Shown here: piece by piece, positions 21,868-31,862 of the stretch
Numbering within the stretch: the first letter of the stretch is position 1
Layout of the letters: every line of letters begins with the position of its first letter
NCBI GenBank assembly: GCA_001189345.1
Contig: LFKV01000009.1
Span: forward strand, 62,001 to 126,000
From: Candidatus Paraburkholderia kirkii
Lineage (GTDB): Bacteria > Pseudomonadota > Gammaproteobacteria > Burkholderiales > Burkholderiaceae
Direction of reading: 5' to 3'
Length of the DNA: 64,000 nucleotides
Made by a program: the position numbers and the translations under genes
The notes under the pieces: generated by a model
Told to the model about the DNA's origin: nothing
Seen by the model: only the letters and a program-made list of their open reading frames with translations
Databases searched by the model: none

Positions 21868-22131
21868 TCAGTCCTGCGCGGCAGAGTCTCCGCCCGCCAG
21901 GCGCTGCTCCAGTTGCGCGACGCGCTTCCCGAGCTCTTCCAGGCGCGCGCGGGTGCGCACGAGCACTTGCGTCTGCGTATCGAACTCCTCGCGCGTGACG
22001 AGATCGAGCTTCGAGAAGCCCTGCGCCAGCATCGCCTTCATGTTCCGTTCGACGTCTTTCGTGGGCAAATTCTTCAGGAGATCGCTCATCTTCTGTTGCA
22101 GATCGTTGAAAACGTCGTTGGGCTGCTTCAT
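21868..22131 (-). CDS. ubiK: Ubiquinone biosynthesis accessory factor UbiK (BMFP domain)
   Basis: The 87-residue protein begins MKQPNDVFNDLQQKMSDLL and has a C-terminal coiled coil (RARLEELGKRVAQLEQRL, about 62-79), the hallmark of the BMFP/YqiC family. It is thought to help the Ubi metabolon at the membrane in ubiquinone synthesis. I start at 22131, where GGGGGAAACG supplies a ribosome site. The start is 443 bases from glnK, on the opposite strand. Confidence 0.85.
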   Translation of the reverse strand: MKQPNDVFNDLQQKMSDLLKNLPTKDVERNMKAMLAQGFSKLDLVTREEFDTQTQVLVRTRARLEELGKRVAQLEQRLAGGDSAAQD

Positions 22132-22913
<782 letters not shown>

Positions 22914-22922
22914 GAGACGGTT

Positions 22923-23395
22923 TCATAAAGGCTGTTGAGATTGCCGAAGAGTGTTCCAGCAGATCAAGCAACAACCGAGTTTGAGGAACGCTTCATGAAT
23001 GTCCGCACGACGTTCGAAGCGAGTACGTAGACGGCGGAAGTTATGCAACCAGGCATGTGTACGTTCGACGACCCAACGGACTTTCCCAAGGCCGCTACCG
23101 TGCGGGTGACCGCGCCGCGCGATGCTGGTGGGAATGTTGCGCGCGTGAAGGAGGCACCGGTACTTGTCATGATCGTAACCGCGGTCGGCATAAACACAGC
23201 CAGGGCGACTCAGCGGCCGGCCGCGCACGCCGCCAATCGGTACGATGGCCTCGATCAACGGGATCAGTTGGGTGACGTCGTGACGATTGGCGCCGGTCAG
23301 GATTGCCGCGATCGGCGTACCGTTGGCGTCGGTGGTGACGTGGTGCTTGGAACCGGGTCGTGCTCGGTCGGTGGGGTTCGGGCCAGTTTTTCGCC
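22923..23395 (-). CDS. IS5-family transposase, second frame (OrfB part)
   Basis: This frame carries the C-terminal catalytic part of the transposase. The run GPNPTDRARPGSKHHV precedes GCVYADRGYDHDKYR (second Asp) and VRWVVERTHAWLHNFRRLR (catalytic Glu). It joins the first frame by a -1 shift at the AAAAA run at 23387-23391. The open frame extends further upstream, but that part is out-of-frame reading of OrfA. Nothing looks mutated, so the element may still be active. Confidence 0.85.
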
Positions 23396-23740
23396 CGCCC
23401 CAACCGCACGAATCGACGATGAGTCGACGACGACGCGGGAGAAGTCGATCTTCCCGGCCGCTCGTAGTTTCGCCAGCAGCAGTGCGTGCAGTCGATCCCA
23501 CACGCCGGCTTGCTGCCAATCGCGCAGCCTGCGCCAGCAACTGACGCCAGAGCCACATCCCATCTCCGCTGGCAGATCTCGCCACCGGATGCCGGTCTTC
23601 AGCACGAACAAGATGCCGGTCAGCGCAGCCCGATCCGGTACCGGCTTGCGGCCCGGATACTTGAAGCGGCGCGGCTTCGCTGGTGGTAGCAGTGGCTCGA
23701 TCAGTGCCCACAGTTCGTCGTCGATGATTGGTTTGCCCAT
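23297..23740 (-). CDS. IS5-family transposase, first frame (OrfA)
   Basis: Residues 1 to about 115 read as the N-terminal half of an IS427-group transposase: MGKPIIDDELWALIEPLLP, then a DUF4096-type insertion domain, then VVVDSSSIRAVGAGEK with the first catalytic Asp. From there the sense continues in the -1 frame. The last 30 codons after the AAAAA run (23387-23391) are not conserved-looking. A programmed -1 slip at that run is the likely way to make full transposase. Confidence 0.85.
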   Translation of the reverse strand: MGKPIIDDELWALIEPLLPPAKPRRFKYPGRKPVPDRAALTGILFVLKTGIRWRDLPAEMGCGSGVSCWRRLRDWQQAGVWDRLHALLLAKLRAAGKIDFSRVVVDSSSIRAVGAGEKLARTPPTEHDPVPSTTSPPTPTVRRSRQS

Positions 23741-23874
23741 CTCCTCGATCCTGTTGTCACAACGATCGAGGTTAACAGGTTGCGTTACGGGTTAACAGCC
23801 CCTAAGAGATCTTTTTGAAACTACTTCTAAGAACAAATTTGGCGAAGTAAACGGCGATAAGAGGAACCAGAAGA

Positions 23875-25344
23875 ATGTGTAACTTTTTGATGTCACTGTT
23901 GGTGGCGGGCGCGCTGATCGGCGCGAATGTCGGCACCGCTCTCGCCCAGGATGCGTCCGCTCCGGCCGCTGCTTTGGCACTCGCGTCGTCCGATACCGCT
24001 GCAAGCGCACCTGCCGGCGCCGACACGGCGACGGCGTCTTCGGCCGAAGCAGCATCGGCGGCGGCTTCGGGCGCGTCGGAAGCCGCGCCCGCCGCGCCGA
24101 CCGAGCCGGTCATGGTCGACTCGTCGAAAATCAGCTCGGGTGACACCGCCTGGATGCTGACCTCCGTCGCCCTCGTGCTGTTCATGACGATTCCGGGCCT
24201 CGCGTTTTTCTACGCTGGCATGGTCCGCAAGAAGAACGTGCTGGCCACCGCCATGCAGAGTTTCGCGATCGTCTGTCTCGTGACGATTATCTGGACGATC
24301 GTCGGCTACAGCATCGCGTTTACGCCGGGCGGTTCCTTCCTGGGTGGCTTCTCGCGCGTGTTCCTGCACGGCATGGCCTACATCAAGGGCGACAAGGCGA
24401 CCACGCTCACCGTGAGCCACCTCGCCACGACGATTCCCGAATCGGTCTACTTCGCGTTCCAGCTGACCTTCGCGATCATCACCCCGGCGCTCATCACCGG
24501 CGCGTTTGCCGACCGCATGAAGTTCTCGGCGATGCTCGTGTTCATGGCGCTCTGGTCGCTGATCGTCTACTCGCCGATCGCGCACATGGTCTGGGAGCCG
24601 ACCGGCTGGCTGGCATCGGCCGGCGTGCTCGACTTCGCGGGCGGCACGGCGGTTCACATCAATGCCGGTATCGCAGGTCTGATGTGCTGTCTCGTGCTCG
24701 GCAAGCGCGTCGGCTATGGCCGCGAAGTGATGGCGCCGCACAACCTCGTGCTCTCGCTGATCGGCGCATCGATGCTGTGGGTGGGCTGGTTCGGCTTCAA
24801 CGCGGGCTCGGCGGTCGCCGCCGACGGCCGCGCCGGCTTCGCGATGCTCACGACGCAGATCGCCACCGCGTTCGCCGCGTTCGGCTGGATGTTCGCGGAG
24901 TGGATCACCAAGGGCAAGCCCTCGGTGCTCGGCATCATCTCGGGCGCGGTCGCGGGTCTCGTGGCCGTGACGCCGGCCTCGGGCTTCGTCGGCGTGACGG
25001 GCGCAATCGTGATCGGCATCGTCGCGGGCGTGGTGTGCTTCTGGTCGGCCACCTGGCTCAAGCACAAGTTCAACTACGACGATTCGCTCGACGCGTTCGG
25101 CGTGCACGGAATCGGCGGGATCATCGGCGCGCTGCTGACGGGCGTGTTCGCGGTGAAGGACATCGGCGGCTTCGACGGCAGCGTGCTTGTGCAGGCGAAG
25201 GGCGTGCTCGTCACGCTGGTCTACAGCGGCGTCGTGAGCTTCATCCTGCTCAAGATCATCGACATGGTGATCGGCCTGCGCGTCACGGAAGAACAGGAGC
25301 GCGAGGGTCTCGACGTTACGCTGCACGGCGAGCACGTCGAATGA
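23875..25344 (+). CDS. amtB: Ammonium transporter AmtB
   Basis: AmtB is a trimeric inner-membrane channel for ammonium, blocked by GlnK. The 489-residue protein has a signal peptide (about 1-25, ending ALAQ), then an unusual alanine/serine-rich linker of some 50 residues, then eleven membrane segments from about 90. Signatures are FFYAGMVRKKNV, DFAGGTAVHINAG and DDSLDAFGVHGIGG, including the twin pore histidine region. Only 44 bases separate its ATG from the IS target repeat, so before the insertion it almost abutted glnK and shared its promoter. Expression now needs read-through or a promoter inside the IS. Confidence 0.93.
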   Translation: MCNFLMSLLVAGALIGANVGTALAQDASAPAAALALASSDTAASAPAGADTATASSAEAASAAASGASEAAPAAPTEPVMVDSSKISSGDTAWMLTSVALVLFMTIPGLAFFYAGMVRKKNVLATAMQSFAIVCLVTIIWTIVGYSIAFTPGGSFLGGFSRVFLHGMAYIKGDKATTLTVSHLATTIPESVYFAFQLTFAIITPALITGAFADRMKFSAMLVFMALWSLIVYSPIAHMVWEPTGWLASAGVLDFAGGTAVHINAGIAGLMCCLVLGKRVGYGREVMAPHNLVLSLIGASMLWVGWFGFNAGSAVAADGRAGFAMLTTQIATAFAAFGWMFAEWITKGKPSVLGIISGAVAGLVAVTPASGFVGVTGAIVIGIVAGVVCFWSATWLKHKFNYDDSLDAFGVHGIGGIIGALLTGVFAVKDIGGFDGSVLVQAKGVLVTLVYSGVVSFILLKIIDMVIGLRVTEEQEREGLDVTLHGEHVE

Positions 25345-25415
25345 GCTTTCGCCGTGACCGGGGCGCCGCGCAAGGGGTGCCCCGGCCCGGCATGAAGAAC
25401 GAGCGCAGCGACTTC

Positions 25416-25444
25416 GCCCGCCTCCAAGGCGGGCATTTTTTTTT
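25416..25444 (+). terminator. Terminator of amtB
   Basis: A 7-bp perfect stem, GCCCGCC with GGCGGGC, and a 5-base loop are followed by a run of nine T residues, about 70 bases after the amtB stop. It is a textbook Rho-independent terminator. Confidence 0.9.
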
Positions 25445-25501
25445 CGCTGCTGCATTTTCGTCGTGCTTTCGTCCAATGCGCGTCGCGGATGCTGCGCGGG
25501 A

Positions 25502-25529
25502 CCTATCGGACCGATAGGCGCAATTGCGC
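25502..25529. promoter_or_regulatory. Double palindrome upstream of gshA
   Basis: CCTATCGG-A-CCGATAGG (25502-25518) and GCGCAATTGCGC (25518-25529) are two perfect inverted repeats that abut. They stand about 110 bases before the gshA start and after the amtB terminator. A TACAAT -10-like box lies at 25605-25610. The palindromes could be operators or leader hairpins; no known regulator motif is recognised. Confidence 0.45.
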
Positions 25530-25636
25530 GACGGGCCCGCGCGGCAAGGCCCCGGAAACCTTGGTAATTGGCGGTTCATCCCCAATTAAACAAAGCAATT
25601 GCTCTACAATCTTTCCTCCCAGTCCGCGAGAAATCA

Positions 25637-26926
25637 ATGGTTCCACATCTAGTTACGGCGTTGAATGGCCCGCTGCTCGACCTCGAGCGGAAAATTCTCG
25701 AGGCCATGCCTGCCATCGAACGGTGGTTCCGTCTCGAATGGCAAGAGCACACGCCGCCGTTCTACTGTTCCGTCGATCTGCGCAACGCCGGGTTCAAGCT
25801 CGCGCCCGTCGACGCCAATCTCTTCCCGGGCGGCTTCAACAATCTGCCGCAGGAAGTGCTTCCGCTCGCGGTGCAGGCGGCGATGGCGTCCATCGAGAAA
25901 ATCTGCCCCGATGCGAAGAATCTGCTCGTCATTCCCGAGCGCCACACGCGCAACGCGTTCTACCTCGAAAACGTCGCGCGGCTCGCGCTGATCATGCGTC
26001 AGGCGGGTCTCAATGTCCGCTTCGGCACGCTCGACGAGAACATTCACGGTCCCGTGACCATCGCGCTCGCCGATGGCCAGAAGATCGTGCTCGAGCCGCT
26101 CGAGCGCATGCCGCGGCGCCTGGGCCTGAAGAACTTCGATCCGTGCTCGATCCTGCTCAACAACGATCTTTCCGCGGGCATTTCGCCCGTGCTGGAGAAC
26201 TTGCACGAGCAGTATCTGCTGCCGCCTCTGCACGCGGGCTGGGCGGTGCGCCGCAAGTCGACGCACTTCTCCTGCTATGACGACGTCGCGAAGAAGTTCG
26301 CGAAGCTCGTCGAGATCGACCTGTGGATGGTGAATCCGTATTTCGCGCACGTCGAAGGCGTCGATTACGAGGCGCGCACGGGCGAGGAAGCGCTCGCCGA
26401 AGCCATCGACGGCGTGCTCAGGAAGATCGCGAAGAAATATCGCGAGTACGGCATCAGCGAGAAGCCGTATGTCGTTGTCAAGGCGGATGCCGGCACCTAC
26501 GGCAAGGGCGTGATGACCGTGCACGACGCGAGCGAGGTCGCCGCGCTCACCAAGCGCGAGCGCACGAAGATGAACGACGCGAAGGAAGGTCTGCAGGTGC
26601 ACGACGTGATCGTGCAGGAAGGCGTGCACACGTTCGAGCGCGTGGAGAATGCGGTCGCCGAGCCGGTCGTGTACATGATCGACCGGTATGTTGTCGGCGG
26701 CTTCTACCGCGTGCACAAGTCGCGCGAGCGCGACCAGAACCTCAACGCGCCGGGCATGCACTTCGTGCCGCTCGGCTTTGAGCACACGGCGCTTCCGGAC
26801 ACGCATGCGAAGCCCGGCGCGGCGCCGCCGAACCGGTTCTACATGTACGGCGTGGTGGCGCGTCTCGCGCTTCTGGCCGCATCGGTCGAGCTCGAGAAGA
26901 CCGATCCGGAAGCGATTCAGGTGTGA
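25637..26926 (+). CDS. gshA: Glutamate--cysteine ligase, proteobacterial type 3
   Basis: GshA joins glutamate and cysteine, the first step of glutathione synthesis. The 429 residues match the proteobacterial-specific class of the enzyme, not the E. coli class. Conserved segments are [10 protein letters not shown] (about 54-63), [40 protein letters not shown] and [14 protein letters not shown] start at 25637 ([13 protein letters not shown]) because the conserved N-terminus begins there. gshB follows 52 bases downstream. There is no lesion. Confidence 0.92.
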   Translation: MVPHLVTALNGPLLDLERKILEAMPAIERWFRLEWQEHTPPFYCSVDLRNAGFKLAPVDANLFPGGFNNLPQEVLPLAVQAAMASIEKICPDAKNLLVIPERHTRNAFYLENVARLALIMRQAGLNVRFGTLDENIHGPVTIALADGQKIVLEPLERMPRRLGLKNFDPCSILLNNDLSAGISPVLENLHEQYLLPPLHAGWAVRRKSTHFSCYDDVAKKFAKLVEIDLWMVNPYFAHVEGVDYEARTGEEALAEAIDGVLRKIAKKYREYGISEKPYVVVKADAGTYGKGVMTVHDASEVAALTKRERTKMNDAKEGLQVHDVIVQEGVHTFERVENAVAEPVVYMIDRYVVGGFYRVHKSRERDQNLNAPGMHFVPLGFEHTALPDTHAKPGAAPPNRFYMYGVVARLALLAASVELEKTDPEAIQV

Positions 26927-26978
26927 GTCGGCGGCTTGCGGTAAACTCGCAAGTCGCGCACCGAACAAGCGAATCCCC

Positions 26979-27935
26979 ATGAACATCCTCTTTATCGCCG
27001 ACCCGCTCGATCGCTTCAAGATCTACAAGGACACGACCTACGCGATGATGGCCGAAGCCGCGCGGCGCGGCCACGTGCTCTACGCGTGCGAGCCGCAGCA
27101 TCTCGCGTGGACGGGCAGTAAGGTCGAGCCGAGCGCGCGGCGCATCGCGATCGTCGGGGATGAAGCGAACAGCGACCGCTGGCCGTGGTATGCGGCCGAG
27201 CAGGCCGAGCATCTGCCGCTCGCGCATTTCGATGCCGTGCTGATGCGCAAGGACCCGCCGTTCGACATAGAGTACGTGAACGCCACGTGGCTGCTGGAGA
27301 TCGCCAAGCGCAACGGCGCGCGCGTCTTCAACAAGCCGCAGGCGATCCGCGACCACTCCGAGAAGCTCGCCATTGCCGAGTGGCCCCAGTTCGTCACGCC
27401 GACGCTCGTCACGCGGGACGCCGCGCGCCTGCGCGCCTTCCACGCTGAGCACGGCGACGTGATCCTGAAGCCGCTCGACGGCATGGGCGGCATGGGCGTG
27501 TTCCGCGTGAAGGCGGACGGCATGAATCTCGGCTCCATCGTCGAGATGCTGTCCGAGGACGGCGCGCGAACGGTCATGGCGCAGAGGTTCATCCCCGAGA
27601 TCAAGGACGGCGACAAGCGCATCCTCGTGATCGGCGGCCAGCCCGTGCCGTACTCGCTCGCGCGCATTCCGCAGGGCAGCGAGGTGCGCGGCAATCTCGC
27701 TGCGGGCGGCCTCGGCCGCGCGCAGCCGCTCTCCGCGCGCGACCGCGAGATCGCGGAGACGCTCGGGCCGGTGCTGCAATCGCGCGGCCTGCTGCTCGCC
27801 GGACTGGACGCGATCGGCGACTATCTGACCGAGGTCAACGTCACGAGCCCGACCTGCTTCCGCGAGATCATGGATCAGACCGGCTTCGACGTCGCTGGCA
27901 TGTTCATCGACGCACTGGAGCGCGCGGCCAGCTGA
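26979..27935 (+). CDS. gshB: Glutathione synthetase
   Basis: GshB adds glycine to gamma-glutamylcysteine. The 318-residue protein is the usual length. It has the N-terminal pre-ATP-grasp fold ([20 protein letters not shown]), the ATP-grasp lysine and glycine loop [14 protein letters not shown] near 160, and the metal-binding C-terminal [13 protein letters not shown] near 285. It follows gshA and precedes the PTS genes. The combination gshA-gshB-EIIA-HPr-EI is, from memory, common in Burkholderia. Confidence 0.95.
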   Translation: MNILFIADPLDRFKIYKDTTYAMMAEAARRGHVLYACEPQHLAWTGSKVEPSARRIAIVGDEANSDRWPWYAAEQAEHLPLAHFDAVLMRKDPPFDIEYVNATWLLEIAKRNGARVFNKPQAIRDHSEKLAIAEWPQFVTPTLVTRDAARLRAFHAEHGDVILKPLDGMGGMGVFRVKADGMNLGSIVEMLSEDGARTVMAQRFIPEIKDGDKRILVIGGQPVPYSLARIPQGSEVRGNLAAGGLGRAQPLSARDREIAETLGPVLQSRGLLLAGLDAIGDYLTEVNVTSPTCFREIMDQTGFDVAGMFIDALERAAS

Positions 27936-28185
27936 GTTCGCCAGCCGACGGAGCATGCACGGACATTGCGCCAGACTCATCGTATCGGGACTGTTACAAT
28001 TGACTTCCCGGCGCCTGCGGTTTTGGGGCGCGATGGCGTCTTAAAGCCGGGTTAAGAATGCAGGCGCAAGCTGAAGCTAACGGGTTTGAAGGTTCACGCA
28101 GGCGCTCGCGCGGCGGGTTGATTTCCGGCCCCCGCGCGCGCATCTACATGCCGCATACTTTTGTCGCTGAGGCAGCAATCCTGAC

Positions 28186-28677
28186 ATGGCTGGCATTCTG
28201 ATCATCGCGCACGCACCTTTCGCCACTGCGTTACGCGAATGCGTCGCTCATATCTACGGTGGTTTGCCCGCGCGCATCGGCGTCATCGACGTGACGCCCG
28301 ATTGCGATCCGGTCGAGGTCCGCGCGTTCGCGCGCTCCGAAATCGGTCGTCTGAAGGAAGACAACGGCGCCATCGTGCTGACCGACGTCTTCGGGGCCAC
28401 ACCGGCGAACATCGCGGCGAGCCTGCACGACACTGACGTGCGCGTGCTCGCCGGATGCAACCTGCCGATGCTGGTGCGCGCCGTCTGTTACCGCGCGACG
28501 CCGCTCGACACCCTCACCGAAAAGATTCTCCAGGGCGGCTCGAAGGGCATCCAAGAACTGGATTCGTCCATGCCGCTCAATCCGTGCGCGCTCGCCACGA
28601 AGGTGGCCGGCTCGCCCGATCCGGCATGTTCCGCGAGCGCCGATCTTGTGAGCGCCAAGGCCGCCGCCAGCCACTGA
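28186..28677 (+). CDS. PTS EIIA component, mannose family
   Basis: The 163-residue protein begins MAGILIIAHAPFATALR, with the phosphorylatable His9 in the IIAHAPF context. TDVFGATPANIA (about 67-78) and CNLPMLVRAV follow, as in EIIA-Man/PtsL-type proteins. No EIIB or EIIC is encoded nearby, so it probably belongs to a regulatory rather than a sugar-transporting phosphorelay, fed by the HPr and EI genes just downstream. The C-terminal 30 residues are low complexity. Confidence 0.88.
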   Translation: MAGILIIAHAPFATALRECVAHIYGGLPARIGVIDVTPDCDPVEVRAFARSEIGRLKEDNGAIVLTDVFGATPANIAASLHDTDVRVLAGCNLPMLVRAVCYRATPLDTLTEKILQGGSKGIQELDSSMPLNPCALATKVAGSPDPACSASADLVSAKAAASH

Positions 28678-28714
28678 CACCGCTCGATTCATTCACCTAG
28701 CGTTTCGGAGCATC

Positions 28715-28987
28715 ATGCAGCAACAAGAAACAACGATCGTGAACAAGCTGGGGCTCCACGCGCGCGCTTCGGCCAAGCTCACACAACTGGCGGGCAATTT
28801 TCAATGCGAGATCTGGATGAGCCGCAACGGCCGCCGGATCAATGCGAAGAGCATCATGGGGGTAATGATGCTGGCGGCGGGCATCGGCAGCACGGTGACG
28901 ATCGAAACCGAAGGCGCCGACGACGAGGCCGAGGCGATGCAGGCGATCCTCGCATTGATCGCCGACAAGTTCGGCGAAGGGCAGTAA
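28715..28987 (+). CDS. ptsH: Phosphocarrier protein HPr
   Basis: HPr passes phosphate from Enzyme I to EIIA proteins. The 90-residue protein has the active-site His15-16 region GLHARAS and the regulatory serine region INAKSIMGVMML (Ser about 46-47). It lies 37 bases after the EIIA gene and is followed by a terminator before ptsI. It is intact. Confidence 0.95.
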   Translation: MQQQETTIVNKLGLHARASAKLTQLAGNFQCEIWMSRNGRRINAKSIMGVMMLAAGIGSTVTIETEGADDEAEAMQAILALIADKFGEGQ

Positions 28988-29010
28988 GCGCTTCACTGCG
29001 TCATCGAGTC

Positions 29011-29039
29011 AAAAAGCCGCGCGCCGACGCGGCTTTTTT
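29011..29039 (+). terminator. Bidirectional-type terminator after ptsH
   Basis: An AGCCGCG/CGCGGCT stem is preceded by A residues and followed by TTTTTT. It ends the EIIA-ptsH transcript, and by symmetry could also work on the minus strand. ptsI downstream then needs its own promoter. Confidence 0.85.
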
Positions 29040-29129
29040 GCGTCCGCGCCGCGTGCGTGCTTGACCTCGCGCAACCGTTACGGCCTTGCCGCAACAGGGT
29101 GTTCGGGGACTTCCGTCACCATTCGAATT

Positions 29130-29135
29130 TATAAT
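29130..29135 (+). promoter_or_regulatory. Candidate -10 box for ptsI
   Basis: A perfect TATAAT lies 67 bases before the ptsI GTG and after the ptsH terminator. No good -35 element is seen 16-18 bases upstream, so the call rests on the -10 box and position. Confidence 0.4.
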
Positions 29136-29202
29136 GTTCGGGCGGCTTGCGCCCGCCGCGGGGCCTGAGAGACCGCGGACACCACAACTAGAGGAGGTGC
29201 GC

Positions 29203-30963
29203 GTGTCCTTCACGCTGCATGGAATTCCCGTCTCGCGCGGCATTGCCATTGGACGCGCCTATCTGATCGCGCCGGCGGCGCTCGATGTGGACCATTACCT
29301 GATCGAACCCGATCAGATCGACGCGGAAATCGCCCAGTTTCACGCGGCGCAGGCGGCCGTGCACGCGGAACTCGAGACGCTGCGCGAGGACCTCGCCGTC
29401 GATGCGCCGAGCGAAATGGGCGCGTTCATCAACGTCCATACGATGATCCTGAACGACGCCATGCTCGTGCAGGAAACCATCGACCTCATCCGCACGCGGC
29501 GCTACAATGTCGAGTGGGCGCTCACCGAGCAACTGGAAATCCTCGGCCGCTATTTCGACGACGTCGAGGACGAATATCTGCGCGAGCGCAAGGCCGACAT
29601 CGAGCAGGTCGTCGAGCGGCTGCTCAAGGCGCTCGCGGGCTCGCCGACGGCCGCGTCGCTCGTCGTGCATACGGCCGCAAGCAACGGCCACAACGAAATG
29701 ATCATCGTCGCGCACGATATCGCGCCCGCCGACATGCTCCAGTTCAAGACGCAGGCGTTCAAGGGCTTCGTGACCGACCTGGGCGGCCGCACGTCGCATA
29801 CGGCGATCGTCGCGCGCAGTCTCGGCATTCCGGCGTCGGTCGGCGTGCAGCAGGCGAGCGTGCTGATTCGTCAGAACGATCTGATCATCGTGGACGGCGA
29901 TCACGGCATCGTGATCGTCGATCCTGCGCCAATCGTCCTCGAGGAATATTCGTACTGGCAGAGCGAAAAGCTGCTGGAGCAACGCAAGCTCCAGCGCCTC
30001 AAGTTCTCGCCGACGCAGACCCTGTGCGGCACGAAGATCGAACTCTGCGCGAACATCGAGCTGCCGGAGGACGCGCAGGTCGCCGTCGAGGCAGGCGCGA
30101 TGGGCGTCGGCCTGTTCCGCACCGAATTCCTCTTCATGAATCACAAGGACCGGTTGCCGGAGGAAGAGGAGCAGTTCGAGGCGTACAAGCGCGCGGTCGA
30201 GCTGATGAACGGCAAGCCGGTGACGATCCGCACAATCGACGTCGGTGCCGACAAGCCACTCGATTCGATGGGCGGCGGCGACGGCTACGAGACCGCGTCG
30301 AACCCGGCGCTCGGCCTGCGCGCGATCCGCTGGAGCCTGTCCGAGCCGCAGATGTTCATCACGCAGCTGCGGGCGATCCTGCGCGCGTCGGCGTTTGGCC
30401 CCACCAAGATCCTGATTCCGATGCTCGCGCACGCGCAGGAGATCGACCAGACGCTCGATCTGATCCGCGAGGCGAAGCGCCAGCTGGACGAGGCCGGCAT
30501 CGCCTACGACCGCAAGATCCAGGTCGGCGCGATGATCGAGATTCCCGCTGCGGCGATTGCCGTGCGCTTGTTCTTGAGCCGGCTCGACTTCCTGTCGATC
30601 GGCACCAACGACCTGATCCAGTACACGCTCGCGATCGATCGCGCGGACAACTCCGTCGCGCATCTCTACGATCCGCTGCATCCGGCGGTGCTGAACCTGA
30701 TCGCGTTCACCCTGCGCGAGGCGAAGCGCGCGGGCGTGCCGGTTTCGGTCTGCGGGGAAATGGCGGGCGATCCTTCCGTCACGCGCCTGCTACTCGGACT
30801 CGGGCTGACCGAGTTCTCGATGCATCCGAGCCAGCTGCTCGTGGTGAAGCAGGAGATTTTGCGCTCGAACCTGAAGGCGTTCGAAAAGCCCGTCGCCGAC
30901 GTACTGGCCACCTACGAGCCGGCGGAACTGGCGGCCGCGCTCGCGCAGTTGCAGCGAGTCTGA
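29203..30963 (+). CDS. ptsI: PTS Enzyme I (phosphoenolpyruvate-protein phosphotransferase)
   Basis: Enzyme I starts the PTS phosphorelay from phosphoenolpyruvate. The chosen GTG start follows GAGGAGG and gives VSFTLHGIPVSRGIAIG, the family N-terminus, and 586 residues. Upstream in-frame codons do not resemble the family. The phosphohistidine lies in GGRTSHTAIVAR near residue 190. The PEP-binding domain has GLFRTEFLFM, SIGTNDLIQY and VCGEMAGDP, with the catalytic cysteine. The last 52 bases overlap the 3' end of the convergent ThiF-like gene. The long frame carries no lesion. Confidence 0.95.
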   Translation: MSFTLHGIPVSRGIAIGRAYLIAPAALDVDHYLIEPDQIDAEIAQFHAAQAAVHAELETLREDLAVDAPSEMGAFINVHTMILNDAMLVQETIDLIRTRRYNVEWALTEQLEILGRYFDDVEDEYLRERKADIEQVVERLLKALAGSPTAASLVVHTAASNGHNEMIIVAHDIAPADMLQFKTQAFKGFVTDLGGRTSHTAIVARSLGIPASVGVQQASVLIRQNDLIIVDGDHGIVIVDPAPIVLEEYSYWQSEKLLEQRKLQRLKFSPTQTLCGTKIELCANIELPEDAQVAVEAGAMGVGLFRTEFLFMNHKDRLPEEEEQFEAYKRAVELMNGKPVTIRTIDVGADKPLDSMGGGDGYETASNPALGLRAIRWSLSEPQMFITQLRAILRASAFGPTKILIPMLAHAQEIDQTLDLIREAKRQLDEAGIAYDRKIQVGAMIEIPAAAIAVRLFLSRLDFLSIGTNDLIQYTLAIDRADNSVAHLYDPLHPAVLNLIAFTLREAKRAGVPVSVCGEMAGDPSVTRLLLGLGLTEFSMHPSQLLVVKQEILRSNLKAFEKPVADVLATYEPAELAAALAQLQRV

Positions 30964-31727
30964 TTCAACGCGTGTGTGTCGTGTGCGCCGCAGACCGGGC
31001 AATCCGGCTGCCGCGCGATCTTCATCGTGTTCCATTCCATGCGCAGCGAGTCGAGCATCATGAGCCGGCCCGCGAGCGTCTCGCCGAAGCCGCCGACCAC
31101 GCGCAACGCCTCAGCCGCCTGCATCGCGCCGATGATGCCCACCGTCGGCGCGAACACGCCTATCGTCGAGCAGGCGACTTCCTCGAACGCCTGATCCGGC
31201 GGGAACACGCACGCGTAGCAGGGCGAGTCCGGCGAGCGGAAATCGAAGGTGCTGATCTGCCCGTCGAAGCGCAAGGTCGCGCCGGACACGAGCGGCACGC
31301 CGTGCGCCACGCACGCCGCGTTGATCGCGTGACGCGTCGCGAAGTTGTCGCTGCAATCGAGCACGACGCTTGCGCGCGGCACGTTCGCATCGAGCCAGGC
31401 GGCATCCGCTTGCAGATCGAGTGCTTCGATCTGGACGTCGGGATTGAGCGCGTTGAGCATCTGTTTCGCCGATTCCACTTTGAGCGTGCCGACCGAGCGC
31501 GTCACGTGCACGATCTGCCGCTGCAGGTTCGTGAGATCGACGGTGTCGGCGTCGACGAGCGTGATCTTGCCGACGCCGGCCGCCGCGAGATACATCGCCG
31601 CGGGCGCGCCCAGACCGCCCGCGCCGACGATGACCGCGTGCGCATCGAGAAAGCGCTGCTGCGCCTCGATGCCGATTTCGTCGACGAGAATGTGGCGGGA
31701 ATAGCGAAGGAGTTGATCGTCGTTCAT
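30912..31727 (-). CDS. moeB: ThiF/MoeB/HesA-family E1-like adenylyltransferase
   Basis: These enzymes adenylate the C-terminus of ubiquitin-like sulfur carriers such as MoaD or ThiS. The 271-residue protein has the nucleotide-binding GAGGLGAPAAMYLAAAG at about 36-52, the arginine-rich RQIVH region, the active-site loop CSTIGVFAP near 178, and Cys pairs CYAC and CPVC for zinc. The symbol is tentative since MoeB, ThiF and HesA cannot be told apart here. The final 17 codons are antisense to the end of ptsI. Confidence 0.85.
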   Translation of the reverse strand: MNDDQLLRYSRHILVDEIGIEAQQRFLDAHAVIVGAGGLGAPAAMYLAAAGVGKITLVDADTVDLTNLQRQIVHVTRSVGTLKVESAKQMLNALNPDVQIEALDLQADAAWLDANVPRASVVLDCSDNFATRHAINAACVAHGVPLVSGATLRFDGQISTFDFRSPDSPCYACVFPPDQAFEEVACSTIGVFAPTVGIIGAMQAAEALRVVGGFGETLAGRLMMLDSLRMEWNTMKIARQPDCPVCGAHDTHALNQTRCNCASAAASSAGS

Positions 31728-31814
31728 CGAGCTCGCGCCTGTGGGTGCGCTGTGGGTGCCGCGAAGGGAACGCCGGAAGACGGCGCTTGAACTGAATATT
31801 CTAAGCGCGCGCGG

Positions 31815-31848
31815 GGGGAAAGGCTTCGCGGCGCGAGGCCGCGAAGCC
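31815..31848 (-). terminator. Hairpin after ctpA
   Basis: An 11-bp perfect stem (31822-31832 with 31838-31848) and a 5-base loop lie 15 bases after the ctpA stop on the minus strand, with a short TTT tail. It probably ends or protects the ctpA mRNA. Confidence 0.55.
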
Positions 31849-31862
31849 GTGTTGCTGCGGAA

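Larger units (their letters stand above)
22914..23827 (-). mobile_element. Full-length IS5-family element (IS427-like), 914 bp
   Basis: The element is bounded by TAA on both sides (22911-22913 and 23828-23830) and has imperfect terminal repeats with the shared core GTTTCA-N-AAAG. It encodes a two-frame transposase on the minus strand. A DDE triad can be assembled from VVVDSSS (first frame), YADRGYD and VVERTHAW (second frame). The internally deleted copy at 14674-15152 matches it at both ends and lies in the same orientation. Confidence 0.92.

Noticed and set aside
23893..25476. A 527-codon minus-strand open frame opposite amtB
   Set aside because: Shadow frame of an intact transporter; composition is dominated by Arg, Ala, Gly and His and shows no family motif.
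28058..28201. A 47-codon frame overlapping the EIIA start
   Set aside because: No ribosome site and no family resemblance; it probably lies in the leader.
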